A stretch of DNA of 8,943 nucleotides from an uncultured Campylobacter sp. Its GTDB lineage: Bacteria > Campylobacterota > Campylobacteria > Campylobacterales > Campylobacteraceae. Shown here piece after piece: positions 1 to 6,516 of the stretch (position 1 is its first letter; each line of letters starts with the position of its first letter). The stretch covers positions 1-8,943 of the forward strand of contig NZ_CALKTQ010000029.1 of assembly GCF_937997465.1 (NCBI RefSeq). The letters run 5' to 3'. The notes below the pieces were generated by a model that saw only the letters and a program-made list of their open reading frames with translations, searched no databases and was not told the origin of the DNA. The translations under genes and the position numbers were made by a program.

Positions 1-494
1 TTTACTTCGCCAACAATCTCACATGATAAAAAATCGCCGTTGCCTGTATCGCAGCTCTTTTTCAACCGACTCAGCCCTTCTATGACCGCACGCGTAGTAT
101 CTACTTCGGTACCAAGCCCGTTAATATACAAAAACCCGAGATTTCTACAACCAAGACCATCGTTTCCGACATCACAAGATTTAGTATATAACTCAAACGC
201 TTTTTTGTAGTCCCGCTTTACGCCTTTTTCATTTTCGTACATAAAGCCTAGATTATTGCACGACCTGTAGTTTCCATTATTGCAACCCTTTTTATAAAAT
301 TTCATCGCCTTGCCGTAGTCTTGCTTTACCCCGTACACCTCAAAGGCAAAATCATAAACTCCGCCCACCACGCCGCACGCCATCTCGTCCCCGGCATTAC
401 ACTTGTTTTCATAGTCCTTTAGTATATTTGCCATCGGATTATCTATCGCCAAAGCGCTTATTAACATCAGACCAAAAACCGTAATTTTTTTCAT
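1..494 (-). CDS. Secreted Sel1/Hcp-like cysteine-rich repeat protein, 5' part only
   Basis: I translated this by hand from the ATG at 494-492; the frame stays open for 164 codons to the left edge, so the C-terminus is missing. The protein opens with a short signal peptide (MKKI, then a hydrophobic stretch, probable cut after ALA at residue 16), so it should be exported. Three or four Sel1-like helical repeats of about 36 residues follow, each with a cysteine pair (C32/C40, C71/C79, C107/C116, C148/C158) and the pattern NLGFMY..G.G...D..KA...Y.K.C. This is the disulphide-stapled repeat layout of the Helicobacter cysteine-rich (Hcp) proteins, some of which bind beta-lactams or are seen by the host; a precise function cannot be assigned here. 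The fourth repeat is more divergent. A GAAAGGCGGA-like ribosome site lies just before the ATG. Expression may depend on the homopolymer promoter at 528-544. Confidence 0.85.
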   Translation of the reverse strand, partial: MKKITVFGLMLISALAIDNPMANILKDYENKCNAGDEMACGVVGGVYDFAFEVYGVKQDYGKAMKFYKKGCNNGNYRSCNNLGFMYENEKGVKRDYKKAFELYTKSCDVGNDGLGCRNLGFLYINGLGTEVDTTRAVIEGLSRLKKSCDTGNGDFLSCEIVGEV

Positions 495-524
495 AATATC
501 CGCCTTTCAAATAAAAATTTAACG

Positions 525-557
525 CATTCTATACCCCCCCCCCCTTAAAAAATCGTT
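525..557 (-). promoter_or_regulatory. Promoter of the Sel1/Hcp-like gene with a G11 (C11 on +) tract
   Basis: Read on the minus strand, a run of 11 G (534-544 as C on plus) is followed directly by TATAGAAT (533-526), a good -10 box. The ATG lies about 30 bases further on. Upstream of the tract is TTTTTTAA; no TTGACA sits at the usual distance, as is common for epsilonproteobacterial sigma-70 promoters. The tract fills most of the space between the -10 and any -35 or -16 element, so a change in its length would change promoter spacing. Seen: the tract and the box. Inferred: promoter activity and length-dependent expression. Confidence 0.6.
534..544. repeat. Homopolymer tract C11 (G11 on minus)
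   Basis: Eleven consecutive C on the plus strand in the intergenic region between two divergent genes. In Campylobacter, G/C runs of about eight or more are known contingency loci that change length by slipped-strand mispairing. The exact length in a consensus assembly can be wrong. Confidence 0.9.
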
Positions 558-617
558 AAATTTACCCTTGTTTTTTGGCGTCAAATTTTAACTATCTTCC
601 TCTTTACAAGGAAACTT

Positions 618-643
618 TGCTATAATTTTCCAAATTTTAAAGG
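618..643 (+). promoter_or_regulatory. Promoter and ribosome site of the P-loop ATPase gene
   Basis: TATAAT at 621-626 is preceded by TGC, giving the extended -10 form TGnTATAAT, which works without a strong -35. A start near 633 would leave a leader of about 17 bases containing AAAGG (639-643), placed six bases before the ATG at 650. Confidence 0.6.
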
Positions 644-649
644 CTAAAA

Positions 650-1744
650 ATGCAAACTCTAACCGCACTCTACCAAAGCCCGTCGAAAAACGTCAAATTT
701 ATAAATAGAAAATTTGAGATCACAGCACCAAAAACGCTGATAAAAGGCGGTATAGGAAGCGGCAAAACCTCGCTTATCGCTGGCTTTTTGTCGGCATTTG
801 ATAGCAAAGAGTTTTTGTACGTAAATTTAGGCGACCTTCGCATAGATGCGGATGAGATTTTGTCAAATTTGCCCGAGTTTTTACGCCAAAATCCGCAGAT
901 AAAAATTCTAGCGATCGATGATTTTGAGCAGAGATTTCAGGAAAAATTTGAGCCGATTTTGCAGCTAAATTTATCAAATTTTATCCTAGCCTCACGATTT
1001 AGGGACATAAATTTAAGCGGCTTTAGCGAGCTAAATTTGGATTTTTTAGATTACGAGGAATTTATCGCGTTTTTTTCGAAAAAGATCGATCCAGAGATGC
1101 TTTTTAGCCACTTTTTGCTTCACGGCAGGAGTCCGGCATCAGCCTTTGGCGACGCCGAAAACGTCGCGGCAAATCTACAAACCGCGCTAAAATCGTCTCT
1201 ATCCGCCACGCAGCTGGCCGTACTAAAAGAGTGTGCGAAGGCTCAGGCGCAAAATGTGAGCGTTTTTGAGATTTTTAGCACGCTAAAATCCGCCCGCAAA
1301 ATCTCAAAAGACAGTGTTTACGGCGCGCTTAGCGAGCTGGAAAACATGAGCGCGGTTAGCCTAGTGGAAAAATTTAACGAGCCAAACGCCGCAAAAAGGC
1401 TTTATTTTAACGACTTTGCGTCTAAAAGCGCACTAAGTCTAAAAAAGGACTTCGCTAAAAATTTTAACAACACGGTTTTTTGCGAGCTGGCCAAATTTAA
1501 CGAGCAGATTTTTTATACAAAAGAGCTTGATTTTTTCCTGTCAAAAAGGAAACTTGCGATCATTTGCTCGCCGTTTAGCGATGCGGATTTGGTCTTTTTA
1601 AAATTTAAAAAACTGCACGCAAATTTAAAAAATTTAGGTATAAATAGGCTACAAGCAATCAGCGTGGCAAACTCGGGCGAGACGAGCATAGAGGGCATAA
1701 AATGCGAGGTCGCACCGTTTTCTCGCTGGGCGCTAGGCATATAA
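650..1744 (+). CDS. P-loop ATPase with winged-helix and DUF4143-like C-terminus
   Basis: A 364-residue soluble protein. The Walker A motif is GGIGSGKT (residues 33-40), Walker B is ILAIDD (D90, D91), and a sensor-like LASRF lies near 113-117, as in the AAA_14/archaeal-ATPase branch of P-loop NTPases. Residues about 180-245 look like a winged helix. The C-terminus (RLYFNDF, then F..TVFCEL, then KELDFFL) follows the DUF4143 pattern, which in intact members ends in a PD-(D/E)XK-type nuclease motif. Here E292 and D294 remain, but the expected E-V-K triplet reads I-C-S (305-307), so nuclease activity looks lost. The biological role is unknown: relatives are found as solitary ATPases, and some are suspected toxin or defence components. 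Eleven bases separate it from the next gene, so the two are probably co-transcribed. Confident as a gene and ATPase; the family of the C-terminus is less certain. Confidence 0.85.
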   Translation: MQTLTALYQSPSKNVKFINRKFEITAPKTLIKGGIGSGKTSLIAGFLSAFDSKEFLYVNLGDLRIDADEILSNLPEFLRQNPQIKILAIDDFEQRFQEKFEPILQLNLSNFILASRFRDINLSGFSELNLDFLDYEEFIAFFSKKIDPEMLFSHFLLHGRSPASAFGDAENVAANLQTALKSSLSATQLAVLKECAKAQAQNVSVFEIFSTLKSARKISKDSVYGALSELENMSAVSLVEKFNEPNAAKRLYFNDFASKSALSLKKDFAKNFNNTVFCELAKFNEQIFYTKELDFFLSKRKLAIICSPFSDADLVFLKFKKLHANLKNLGINRLQAISVANSGETSIEGIKCEVAPFSRWALGI

Positions 1745-1755
1745 AAGGAGCGGTT

Positions 1756-2637
1756 ATGAGAGCGGTTGCGGCGATATTTTTGGCCTGCGTTTTGGCGCTA
1801 GGCTACGAGATCAGACACGAAAACGAGGGCAAAATTTATAAATTTGCAGGCGAGGCGGACGGGAGCAAATTTGAGCTCTACATCAGCGAACTTGAGGCCG
1901 AGTTTGAAAATTTTAGCGACAAGGGCGTCGTTTCACCGCCTAAATTTCAAGGGCACGCCTTTTTCGAGGGCGCCAGATACGACTTTAGTAAGGGCAGCAT
2001 CGAAAAATCGGGCGCCGATATAACTGCCGTAAATGCGGTCACCGAGTGGCTAAATCTAAGCGTGAAAGCGGATAGCGGCGAACTAACGGGCAAACTAGCG
2101 ATCAGAGGCAAGGCGCGAAAAGTCGTGCTAAAACAGGTCGCGAGCTATGATTTTGCCGCGCTAGGGCTGCAAGAGATCGGGCGAGACGGGGCGCGATTTG
2201 AAGCCGTAGCGAGTGACTTTTACTCCTCCAAATTTGCTCAAAATATCAAAAAATTCCTCGCCGCAAAGCTTGAAAATTTTAAATCGACATGGCTCAAAGA
2301 CCCATCAAAAAACATCGCAAACGCGCTAAATAACCTCGAGTATCAAAACGGCAAAATAAGAAGCGTCTGCGAACTCGGCGCGAGCGGGAAAATCTGCAAA
2401 ACCGTCTGGCTAAAAAAACTAAAAAAGATAAATTTGAGCGACGTTTTTAAGGATTTAGACGATGCAAATTTAACTGCGATCTTTGCAAAAGAAAAGATAG
2501 CTCCGAGCGAAAATTTTACGCTCTCGCCAAGCGGGATTACTTTTTTTGACGGTACGACCGGCAGCAAAAACAGCGAGATCTCGCTACCGCTTGAGCCCAT
2601 CAAAGAGCATTTAAAGCAAAATTTTGGGCTGTTTTAG
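1756..2637 (+). CDS. Secreted protein with DUF3298/RsiV-like C-terminus
   Basis: I place the start at ATG 1756, not at the earlier in-frame ATG 1702, which lies inside the ATPase gene. A perfect AAAGGAG (1744-1750) stands five bases before 1756 and overlaps the ATPase stop, and the protein then begins with a signal peptide (MRAVAAIFLACVLALG, cut near residue 16). The 293-residue product should be periplasmic. C11 is not in a lipobox. The C-terminal part contains INLSDVFKDL, then FTLSPSGITFF, then ISLPLEPIKEHL. This matches the general layout of DUF3298 (RsiV/PdaC-type) domains, where a 'L.DlF' segment is followed by 'F.ls..Gi.f' and 'ipy.elk'. C205 and C214 could form a disulphide. The N-terminal half is not recognised. 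No enzymatic role is claimed. It is probably in an operon with the ATPase upstream and possibly with rnhB downstream. Confidence 0.85.
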   Translation: MRAVAAIFLACVLALGYEIRHENEGKIYKFAGEADGSKFELYISELEAEFENFSDKGVVSPPKFQGHAFFEGARYDFSKGSIEKSGADITAVNAVTEWLNLSVKADSGELTGKLAIRGKARKVVLKQVASYDFAALGLQEIGRDGARFEAVASDFYSSKFAQNIKKFLAAKLENFKSTWLKDPSKNIANALNNLEYQNGKIRSVCELGASGKICKTVWLKKLKKINLSDVFKDLDDANLTAIFAKEKIAPSENFTLSPSGITFFDGTTGSKNSEISLPLEPIKEHLKQNFGLF

Positions 2638-2681
2638 GCAATTTTTCCGCCAGAAAAGGGAAACTTTAAAAATGGAAGGCA

Positions 2682-2712
2682 AAATTTGATACAAATCAAA
2701 CCGAAATTTGAT
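2682..2712. repeat. Alternating TTTGAT/ATCAAA repeats upstream of rnhB
   Basis: AAATTTGAT occurs at 2682-2690 and again at 2704-2712, 22 bases apart (about two helical turns), with the inverted copy ATCAAA at 2695-2700 between them. The middle copy can pair with either flank, giving two mutually exclusive short hairpins, or the set could be a protein-binding site. It may also be chance from the general excess of AAATTT in this DNA. Confidence 0.4.
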
Positions 2713-2741
2713 GACTTAAACTCCAAAAAATATGTGAAAGC

Positions 2742-3317
2742 ATGCCGATGAAAAACAAATTTGACGCCCAAATCTGCGGTATCGACGAGGCGGGACGCGG
2801 CGCGCTAGCGGGCCCTTTGGCAGTAGGCGCGTGCGTGCTAAAGCGCGAGATAGCGGGGCTAAACGACTCAAAAAAACTGACTGAAAAGCGACGCGAGCAG
2901 CTATTTGGCCAGATCGTCAAAAACTCGGAATTTCTCATCGCGTATTTTTCAAACAAAGAGATCGACGAACTAGGTCTTAGCGAGTGCCTTAGGCGCGCGC
3001 TGCGGCTGTTTAAGTCGCATTTTGCGGGCTGCGAGCTGCTCTACGACGGCAATGCAAACTACGGCACCGGCATAAAAACGATGGTCGGAGCCGACGTCAA
3101 AGTAGCACAAGTAAGTGCCGCAAGCATCCTAGCCAAAGTAAGCCGCGATGCGCTGATGACGGCGTGGGACGGCGTGTGTACGGGCTATGGATACGCCGCA
3201 CACAAAGGCTACGGCACGAAAGCGCATCTAGACGCGATCGCAAGTCTTGGCGACTCGCCGCTGCAAAGGCGTAGCTTTCACGTAAAAAGCTTTGAGCGCG
3301 GGCTGTTTGATGAGTAA
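2742..3317 (+). CDS. rnhB: Ribonuclease HII
   Basis: RNase HII cuts RNA in RNA:DNA hybrids and incises 5' of single ribonucleotides built into DNA, starting ribonucleotide excision repair. All four acidic catalytic residues are present: D15 and E16 in GIDEAGRG, D102 in YDGN, and D136 in ASILAKVSRD. NDSKKLTEKRRE (41-52) and the C-terminal HKGYGTKAH plus QRRSFH are also family marks. At 191 residues the length is normal. The start is ambiguous between ATG 2742 and ATG 2748; 2742 is preceded by a weak GAAAG. The 104-base gap after the preceding gene carries the alternating repeat at 2682-2712, so rnhB may have its own control or be read through from the ATPase operon. The codon use looks like the neighbours and nothing is missing. 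Confidence 0.97.
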   Translation: MPMKNKFDAQICGIDEAGRGALAGPLAVGACVLKREIAGLNDSKKLTEKRREQLFGQIVKNSEFLIAYFSNKEIDELGLSECLRRALRLFKSHFAGCELLYDGNANYGTGIKTMVGADVKVAQVSAASILAKVSRDALMTAWDGVCTGYGYAAHKGYGTKAHLDAIASLGDSPLQRRSFHVKSFERGLFDE

Positions 3318-3526
3318 ATTTGACTTTGTGTAGCCTTGTTTTCGTAAAATAGATTGAACATTTGCGCGACGATAAATTATACGAATTTTACGCATAAACA
3401 TCAAAAACTAAAACTATTTTCTTTAAATTTAACTGTTTTATCGGCGACCTTATGAGTGACCGAGTTATGCGATACGGCCTAGTTGCCAAATTTGATTCTA
3501 CAAGAAAACAAGAGCAAATTTGATAT
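3318..3526. other. AT-rich stretch without a gene, between rnhB and the broken gene
   Basis: I see no convincing coding frame here. CAAATTTGAT occurs twice (3487-3496 and 3515-3524), 28 bases apart. ATTTTACG and its complement occur about 40 bases apart, too distant for a clear terminator. No strong GC stem followed by a T-run ends rnhB. Confidence 0.5.
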
Positions 3527-3965
3527 TTACGCATACTTATGATCCCCAGGACAGCTCCCGTTCGACGTAGCGTAAAACTGCAAATTTGGCTTATTTTGCG
3601 CAAGATATTTTTAAAAACTACAAAATTTCTCGTAAATGCTAGCAACCGACTCGTTCGTATAAACATCGTGCCGATGCTTAGATTTTCGCGCTTCGTAGTC
3701 TGTTTGGCAAGTCTTTTTAGGATGTACTTTTTCTTGCCGTTAGCATTAAAAAGCCTAAATTCATGCACTCCCGGCTCCTTGGCACGCTCTATTTTTTCTA
3801 TGGCTTTTGCATAAATTTTAGATATTTTGCAGCGTCCGTGAGTAAATTTTCTAAGCTGCCATGCGAGATATTTTTTATATAAAAGATGTCTGTTATGCCG
3901 TTTTTCTCGACGTCTATGTCGTAAATATAAATCTGCCAAACATCTTTACTGAGCGCAAATTTCAT
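3527..3965 (-). pseudogene. Decayed gene of unknown family (two frameshifts, one nonsense)
   Basis: Protein-like sequence runs down the minus strand in three successive frames. Segment 1 starts at ATG 3965 (MKFALSKDVWQIYIYD...) and stops at 3800-3798. Segment 2 takes over one frame away (AIEKIERAKEPGVHEFRLFN... to LAKQ at 3700). Segment 3 continues (DYEARKSKHRHDVYTNES...) to a TAA at 3613-3611, then in the same frame YLAQNKPNLQFYATSNGSCP to the final TAA at 3529-3527. Both frame changes equal the loss of one base. Repaired, this gives about 146 residues, soluble and rich in Lys and Tyr, with no domain I recognise. Upstream in the segment-1 frame, coding-like residues (NESVKIRIHKR) reach back to a TGA at 4010-4008, so the original start may lie further up. 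The long open frame 3939-3388 is mostly segment 2 with out-of-frame ends and is not a believable intact protein. Confidence 0.5.
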
Positions 3966-4055
3966 GCGTTTATGGATGCGGATTTTGACGCTTTCGTTAA
4001 GAGCATTTCAGGAAAAGCTTTAGATATAAAAAATAGTGCGAAAACTGCGGATTTT

Positions 4056-4199
4056 TTATAAATTTCGCGGTGGGATTTTTACGTATTTGTAGCCAAAATT
4101 TGCGGCCTTATAGCCCAAATACGCGTAGAAGTCGTCGCAAATTTCGCGCGCGCAGCGTCCGTTTTGCTCTGCTTCGTTTGGAGTGCGGTTATCTTGGAG
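4056..4199 (-). pseudogene. Coding-like continuation of the aroC frame past its stop
   Basis: Directly after the aroC TAA (4202-4200) the same frame stays open for 47 codons to TAA 4058-4056 and reads like real protein (DNRTPNEAEQ..., then DDFYAYLGYKAANFGYKYV). It has no start codon or ribosome site. AroC normally ends where the first stop is, so this is more likely the remnant of a separate gene, perhaps linked to the broken gene at 3527-3965, than a lost AroC tail. It could also be chance. Confidence 0.3.
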
Positions 4200-5414
4200 T
4201 TAGCCGTAAATTTTCTTTAAATTCGCAAGATTTGCGCTCAAATTTAAAAGTAGCATATCGGCTGTTACGAGCCTTGCCATCGCGGTGGCTACGACGCTGC
4301 CGCGCACTCCGATACACGGATCGTGCCGTCCGCGCAGCTCGCAGATGACGTCCTCGCCGCGCACGTTTTGCGTCGGCTGAGATAAAAATATCGACGGAGT
4401 CGGCTTAAAATGCGTCTTTATCACGACTTCTTGCCCGCTCGTCATACCGCCCAGCGTTCCGCCAGCGTGATTTGAGGTAAAACCGAATTTCTCGTTTGAA
4501 TTTGAGTCGCGGCAAGCCTCGCCGTCCGCCTTGCTTTTACATTCGTCAAATTTGCCGCCGTTTAAATTTGACCGCTCGTCCGCACCGTCAAGAGTAGGGT
4601 TATCCGCGCTCAAATTTACGCCTGCATACGCCGCGCTCATCGAGTCGTTATTTTCGCTACCGCGCATCTTGCTAGCGTTTACGCCTTCGCCGATCTCTAC
4701 GGCTTTGACGCCGTTTATTCCCATCATCGCAGCAGCTACCGCCGCGTCAAATTTATAGTATAACCCCTCGCCAAGCCCCGCCGGTGCGCCGCGGATAACC
4801 GTGACGACGCTAGCTCCGACGCTGTCGTGCCCCTGCTTGGCTTTTAGGATTTCCTCTTTCATCGCCTCTTCGTTGCCTAGCGAAAATATCTCCGAGCGTG
4901 CCGCCAGCTCAAAATCCAGCTGCTCGCCGCACGAAATTTCGCCCACGCTAGCCACGCCGCTTTGTACGCTGACACCAAACTCGCCCAGCAAAATTTGAGC
5001 TATCGCACCGCCCGCCACGCGCACGGCCGTCTCTCTAGCCGAGCTACGTCCGCCGCCTCTGTGGTCGCGGATGCCGTATTTGCGGTAGTAGGCGTAGTCG
5101 GCGTGCCCGGGACGAAAGAGCTCGCGTAAATTTTCATAATCGCCCGATTTTTGATTTTCGTTTCGAATGATAAAGCCGATCGGAGTACCGGTGCTTAGGC
5201 CATCAAACACGCCGCTTAAAATCTCTACGCGGTCGCCTTCGCTCCTGGCCGTGGCAAATTTCGAGCCGCCCGGCTTTCGTTTGTCAAGCTCGCTTTGGAT
5301 AAAATTTAAATCGATACGCACGCCCGCGGGAAAGCCGTCTAGCACGCCGCCGATAGCCGCTGCGTGACTCTCGCCAAACGTCGTTAGCGCTAGTTTGCGT
5401 CCAAAGGTGTTCAC
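4200..5414 (-). CDS. aroC: Chorismate synthase
   Basis: The last shikimate-pathway enzyme: it converts 5-enolpyruvylshikimate-3-phosphate to chorismate using reduced FMN, in the cytoplasm. The family signatures are all present: GESHAAAIGGVLDGFPAG with H17, RPGHADY with H104 (the two catalytic histidines), GGGRSSARET (120-129), the SNHAGG/LGG region (314-323), and RHDPCIGVRGSVVATAM near the end. The start codon is GTG (5414-5412), overlapping the rnc stop in GTGA. AGGAG inside the end of rnc serves as ribosome site, so translation is probably coupled. At 404 residues it is about 40 longer than the usual 350-370. The surplus is a low-complexity Asn/Asp/Ser/Gly-rich block at about residues 260-308, between GSENND and the SNHAGG motif. 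The block keeps the frame and breaks no known catalytic residue. Confidence 0.97.
   Translation of the reverse strand: MNTFGRKLALTTFGESHAAAIGGVLDGFPAGVRIDLNFIQSELDKRKPGGSKFATARSEGDRVEILSGVFDGLSTGTPIGFIIRNENQKSGDYENLRELFRPGHADYAYYRKYGIRDHRGGGRSSARETAVRVAGGAIAQILLGEFGVSVQSGVASVGEISCGEQLDFELAARSEIFSLGNEEAMKEEILKAKQGHDSVGASVVTVIRGAPAGLGEGLYYKFDAAVAAAMMGINGVKAVEIGEGVNASKMRGSENNDSMSAAYAGVNLSADNPTLDGADERSNLNGGKFDECKSKADGEACRDSNSNEKFGFTSNHAGGTLGGMTSGQEVVIKTHFKPTPSIFLSQPTQNVRGEDVICELRGRHDPCIGVRGSVVATAMARLVTADMLLLNLSANLANLKKIYG
4491..4637 (-). other. In-frame insertion inside aroC (about residues 260-308)
   Basis: This roughly 49-codon block separates MRGSENND from FTSNHAGG, motifs that stand close together in ordinary chorismate synthases. 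It encodes a polar, disorder-like stretch (NLSADNPTLDGADERSNLNG...) with two Cys. At DNA level it contains three AAATTT words and an inverted pair TCAAATTT (4546-4553)/AAATTTGA (4564-4571). The boundaries are approximate. Confidence 0.6.
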
Positions 5415-6079
5415 TTGCCCTCTCCTAAAATTTCAAGCGCGGTTTTGGCGGCTTTTTGCTCGGCTTCTTTTTTGCTCTTGCCCGCGGCTCGCGAGATTTC
5501 GCGCTCGTTTAGCATCAGCGCGATCTCAAATTCTTTCTTATGATCGGGCCCTTTTGAGCCCACCAGCACGTATTTTGGTATCTCGGCGAAGCGCGCTTGG
5601 GTGAGCTCTTGCAGCGCGGTTTTATAGTCTTTTACCATGCGCTCAAAATTTATATCGGGGTAGCATCTCTCAAAGGCCTTTAGGCTGGCCGCGCGCACGG
5701 CGTCAAAGCCGCTTTCTAGGTAGATCGCGCCCATCAGCGCCTCAAAGGCGTCCGATAAGATTGATGCTTTTGCCCGTCCGCCGTTGTGCTCCTCGGCAGG
5801 CGAGATATTGATGAGCTGGCCTAAATTTAGATATTTGGCGAGCTCGGCAAAGCTTTTTTCATTTACGAGCGCGGCGCGCAGTTTACTTAGATCGCCTTCG
5901 CTCAGACGCGAAAATTTGTGAAAAAGATAATCCCCGATCACCAGATCCATCACCGCATCGCCCAAAAACTCGAGCCTCTCGTTGTTTGCGCCGCCTTTTA
6001 CACTTTTGTGCGTGAGCGCGGTTTTTAGCAGCTTTTCGTCTTTAAATTTATATCCTAATTTTTCTTCCAAATTTCGCAT
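5411..6079 (-). CDS. rnc: Ribonuclease III
   Basis: Double-strand-specific endoribonuclease that processes rRNA precursors and regulates mRNAs and antisense pairs. The N-terminal catalytic domain (about 1-145) has the signature NERLEFLGDAVMD (33-45) with E34, E37 and D41, then E61 in SEGDL, and D110 and E113 in SDAFEALMGA, covering the residues of both metal sites. The C-terminal dsRNA-binding domain (about 150-220) shows DYKTALQEL and the closing KSKKEAEQKAAKTALEIL helix. At 222 residues the length is typical. ATG 6079 shares one base with the rnhA stop (TAATG), and its own stop overlaps the aroC GTG, so it is the middle of a coupled chain. The product is complete, with nothing unusual in the sequence. 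Confidence 0.97.
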   Translation of the reverse strand: MRNLEEKLGYKFKDEKLLKTALTHKSVKGGANNERLEFLGDAVMDLVIGDYLFHKFSRLSEGDLSKLRAALVNEKSFAELAKYLNLGQLINISPAEEHNGGRAKASILSDAFEALMGAIYLESGFDAVRAASLKAFERCYPDINFERMVKDYKTALQELTQARFAEIPKYVLVGSKGPDHKKEFEIALMLNEREISRAAGKSKKEAEQKAAKTALEILGEGK

Positions 6080-6516
6080 TATTCGCCTTTTAAGCTATTT
6101 TTTATCTTTACGGCTTGCTCGCGCGCCATCTCGTCGCAAAGCTCGTTTTGCGGGTGCCCGGCGTGGCCTTTGACCCAGATCGCTTCGACCTCGTGCGGCT
6201 CGCTAGCAGCCAGATACTCCTGCCACAGCGGGACGTTTTTTACGTTTTTAAAGTTTTTCTTCACCCAGCCCTCTAGCCACGCATTAACGGCGTTTGCGAC
6301 GTATGAGCTATCAGTGTAGAGCTTTACGCGGCAGGGCTGCTTGAGCGCCTTTAGCCCCTCGATCGTAGCGCGTAGTTCCATTTGATTGTTTGTCGTGTGC
6401 GCCTGCCCGCCGCTTGCCGTTTTTTTGTGCTCGCCGTACTCTAGGATGTATGCCCAGCCGCCGGGACCCGGGTTGTCCAGGCACGAGCCGTCGCTAAAAA
6501 GGCATACTGTTTTCAT
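6079..6516 (-). CDS. rnhA: Ribonuclease HI
   Basis: Degrades the RNA strand of RNA:DNA hybrids (R-loops, primers). I prefer ATG 6516 (MKTVCLFSDGS..., 145 residues) to the upstream in-frame ATG 6552, because family members begin a few residues before the first catalytic Asp. The D-E-D-D set is complete: D9 (SDGSCLDNPGPGGWA), E47 (NNQMEL), D69 (YTDSSY) and D128, with the active-site His H118 in WVKGHAGHPQNELCDEMAR, closely like the E. coli enzyme. The first 23 bases overlap the end of the upstream TPR gene, and only a weak GGA lies before the start, so translation probably relies on coupling. Having both rnhA and rnhB within 4 kb is not unusual in itself, but here both are intact. Confidence 0.96.
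   Translation of the reverse strand: MKTVCLFSDGSCLDNPGPGGWAYILEYGEHKKTASGGQAHTTNNQMELRATIEGLKALKQPCRVKLYTDSSYVANAVNAWLEGWVKKNFKNVKNVPLWQEYLAASEPHEVEAIWVKGHAGHPQNELCDEMAREQAVKIKNSLKGE

Noticed and set aside
1702..1755. Earlier in-frame ATG for the secreted protein
   Set aside because: It lies inside the ATPase gene and would place a polar stretch ahead of the signal peptide; ATG 1756 has a perfect AAAGGAG.
1786..1788. Lipoprotein signal at C11 of the secreted protein
   Set aside because: The residues before the Cys (F-L-A) do not make a proper lipobox, and it lies too close to the N-terminus.
3331..3383. Inverted ATTTTACG copies as a terminator after rnhB
   Set aside because: The arms are AT-only apart from the CG end, the loop is about 40 bases, and no T-run follows.
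3388..3939. Open frame of 183 codons on the minus strand as an intact gene
   Set aside because: Only its middle reads as natural protein; both ends are frame-shifted readings of the decayed gene, and it has no credible start or ribosome site.
3861..4061. Small plus-strand open frame
   Set aside because: It is the complement of the decayed minus-strand gene, with no promoter or ribosome site.
4531..5367. Several plus-strand open frames opposite aroC
   Set aside because: They are shadows of aroC, with low-complexity Ser/Pro/Ala-rich translations and no ribosome sites.
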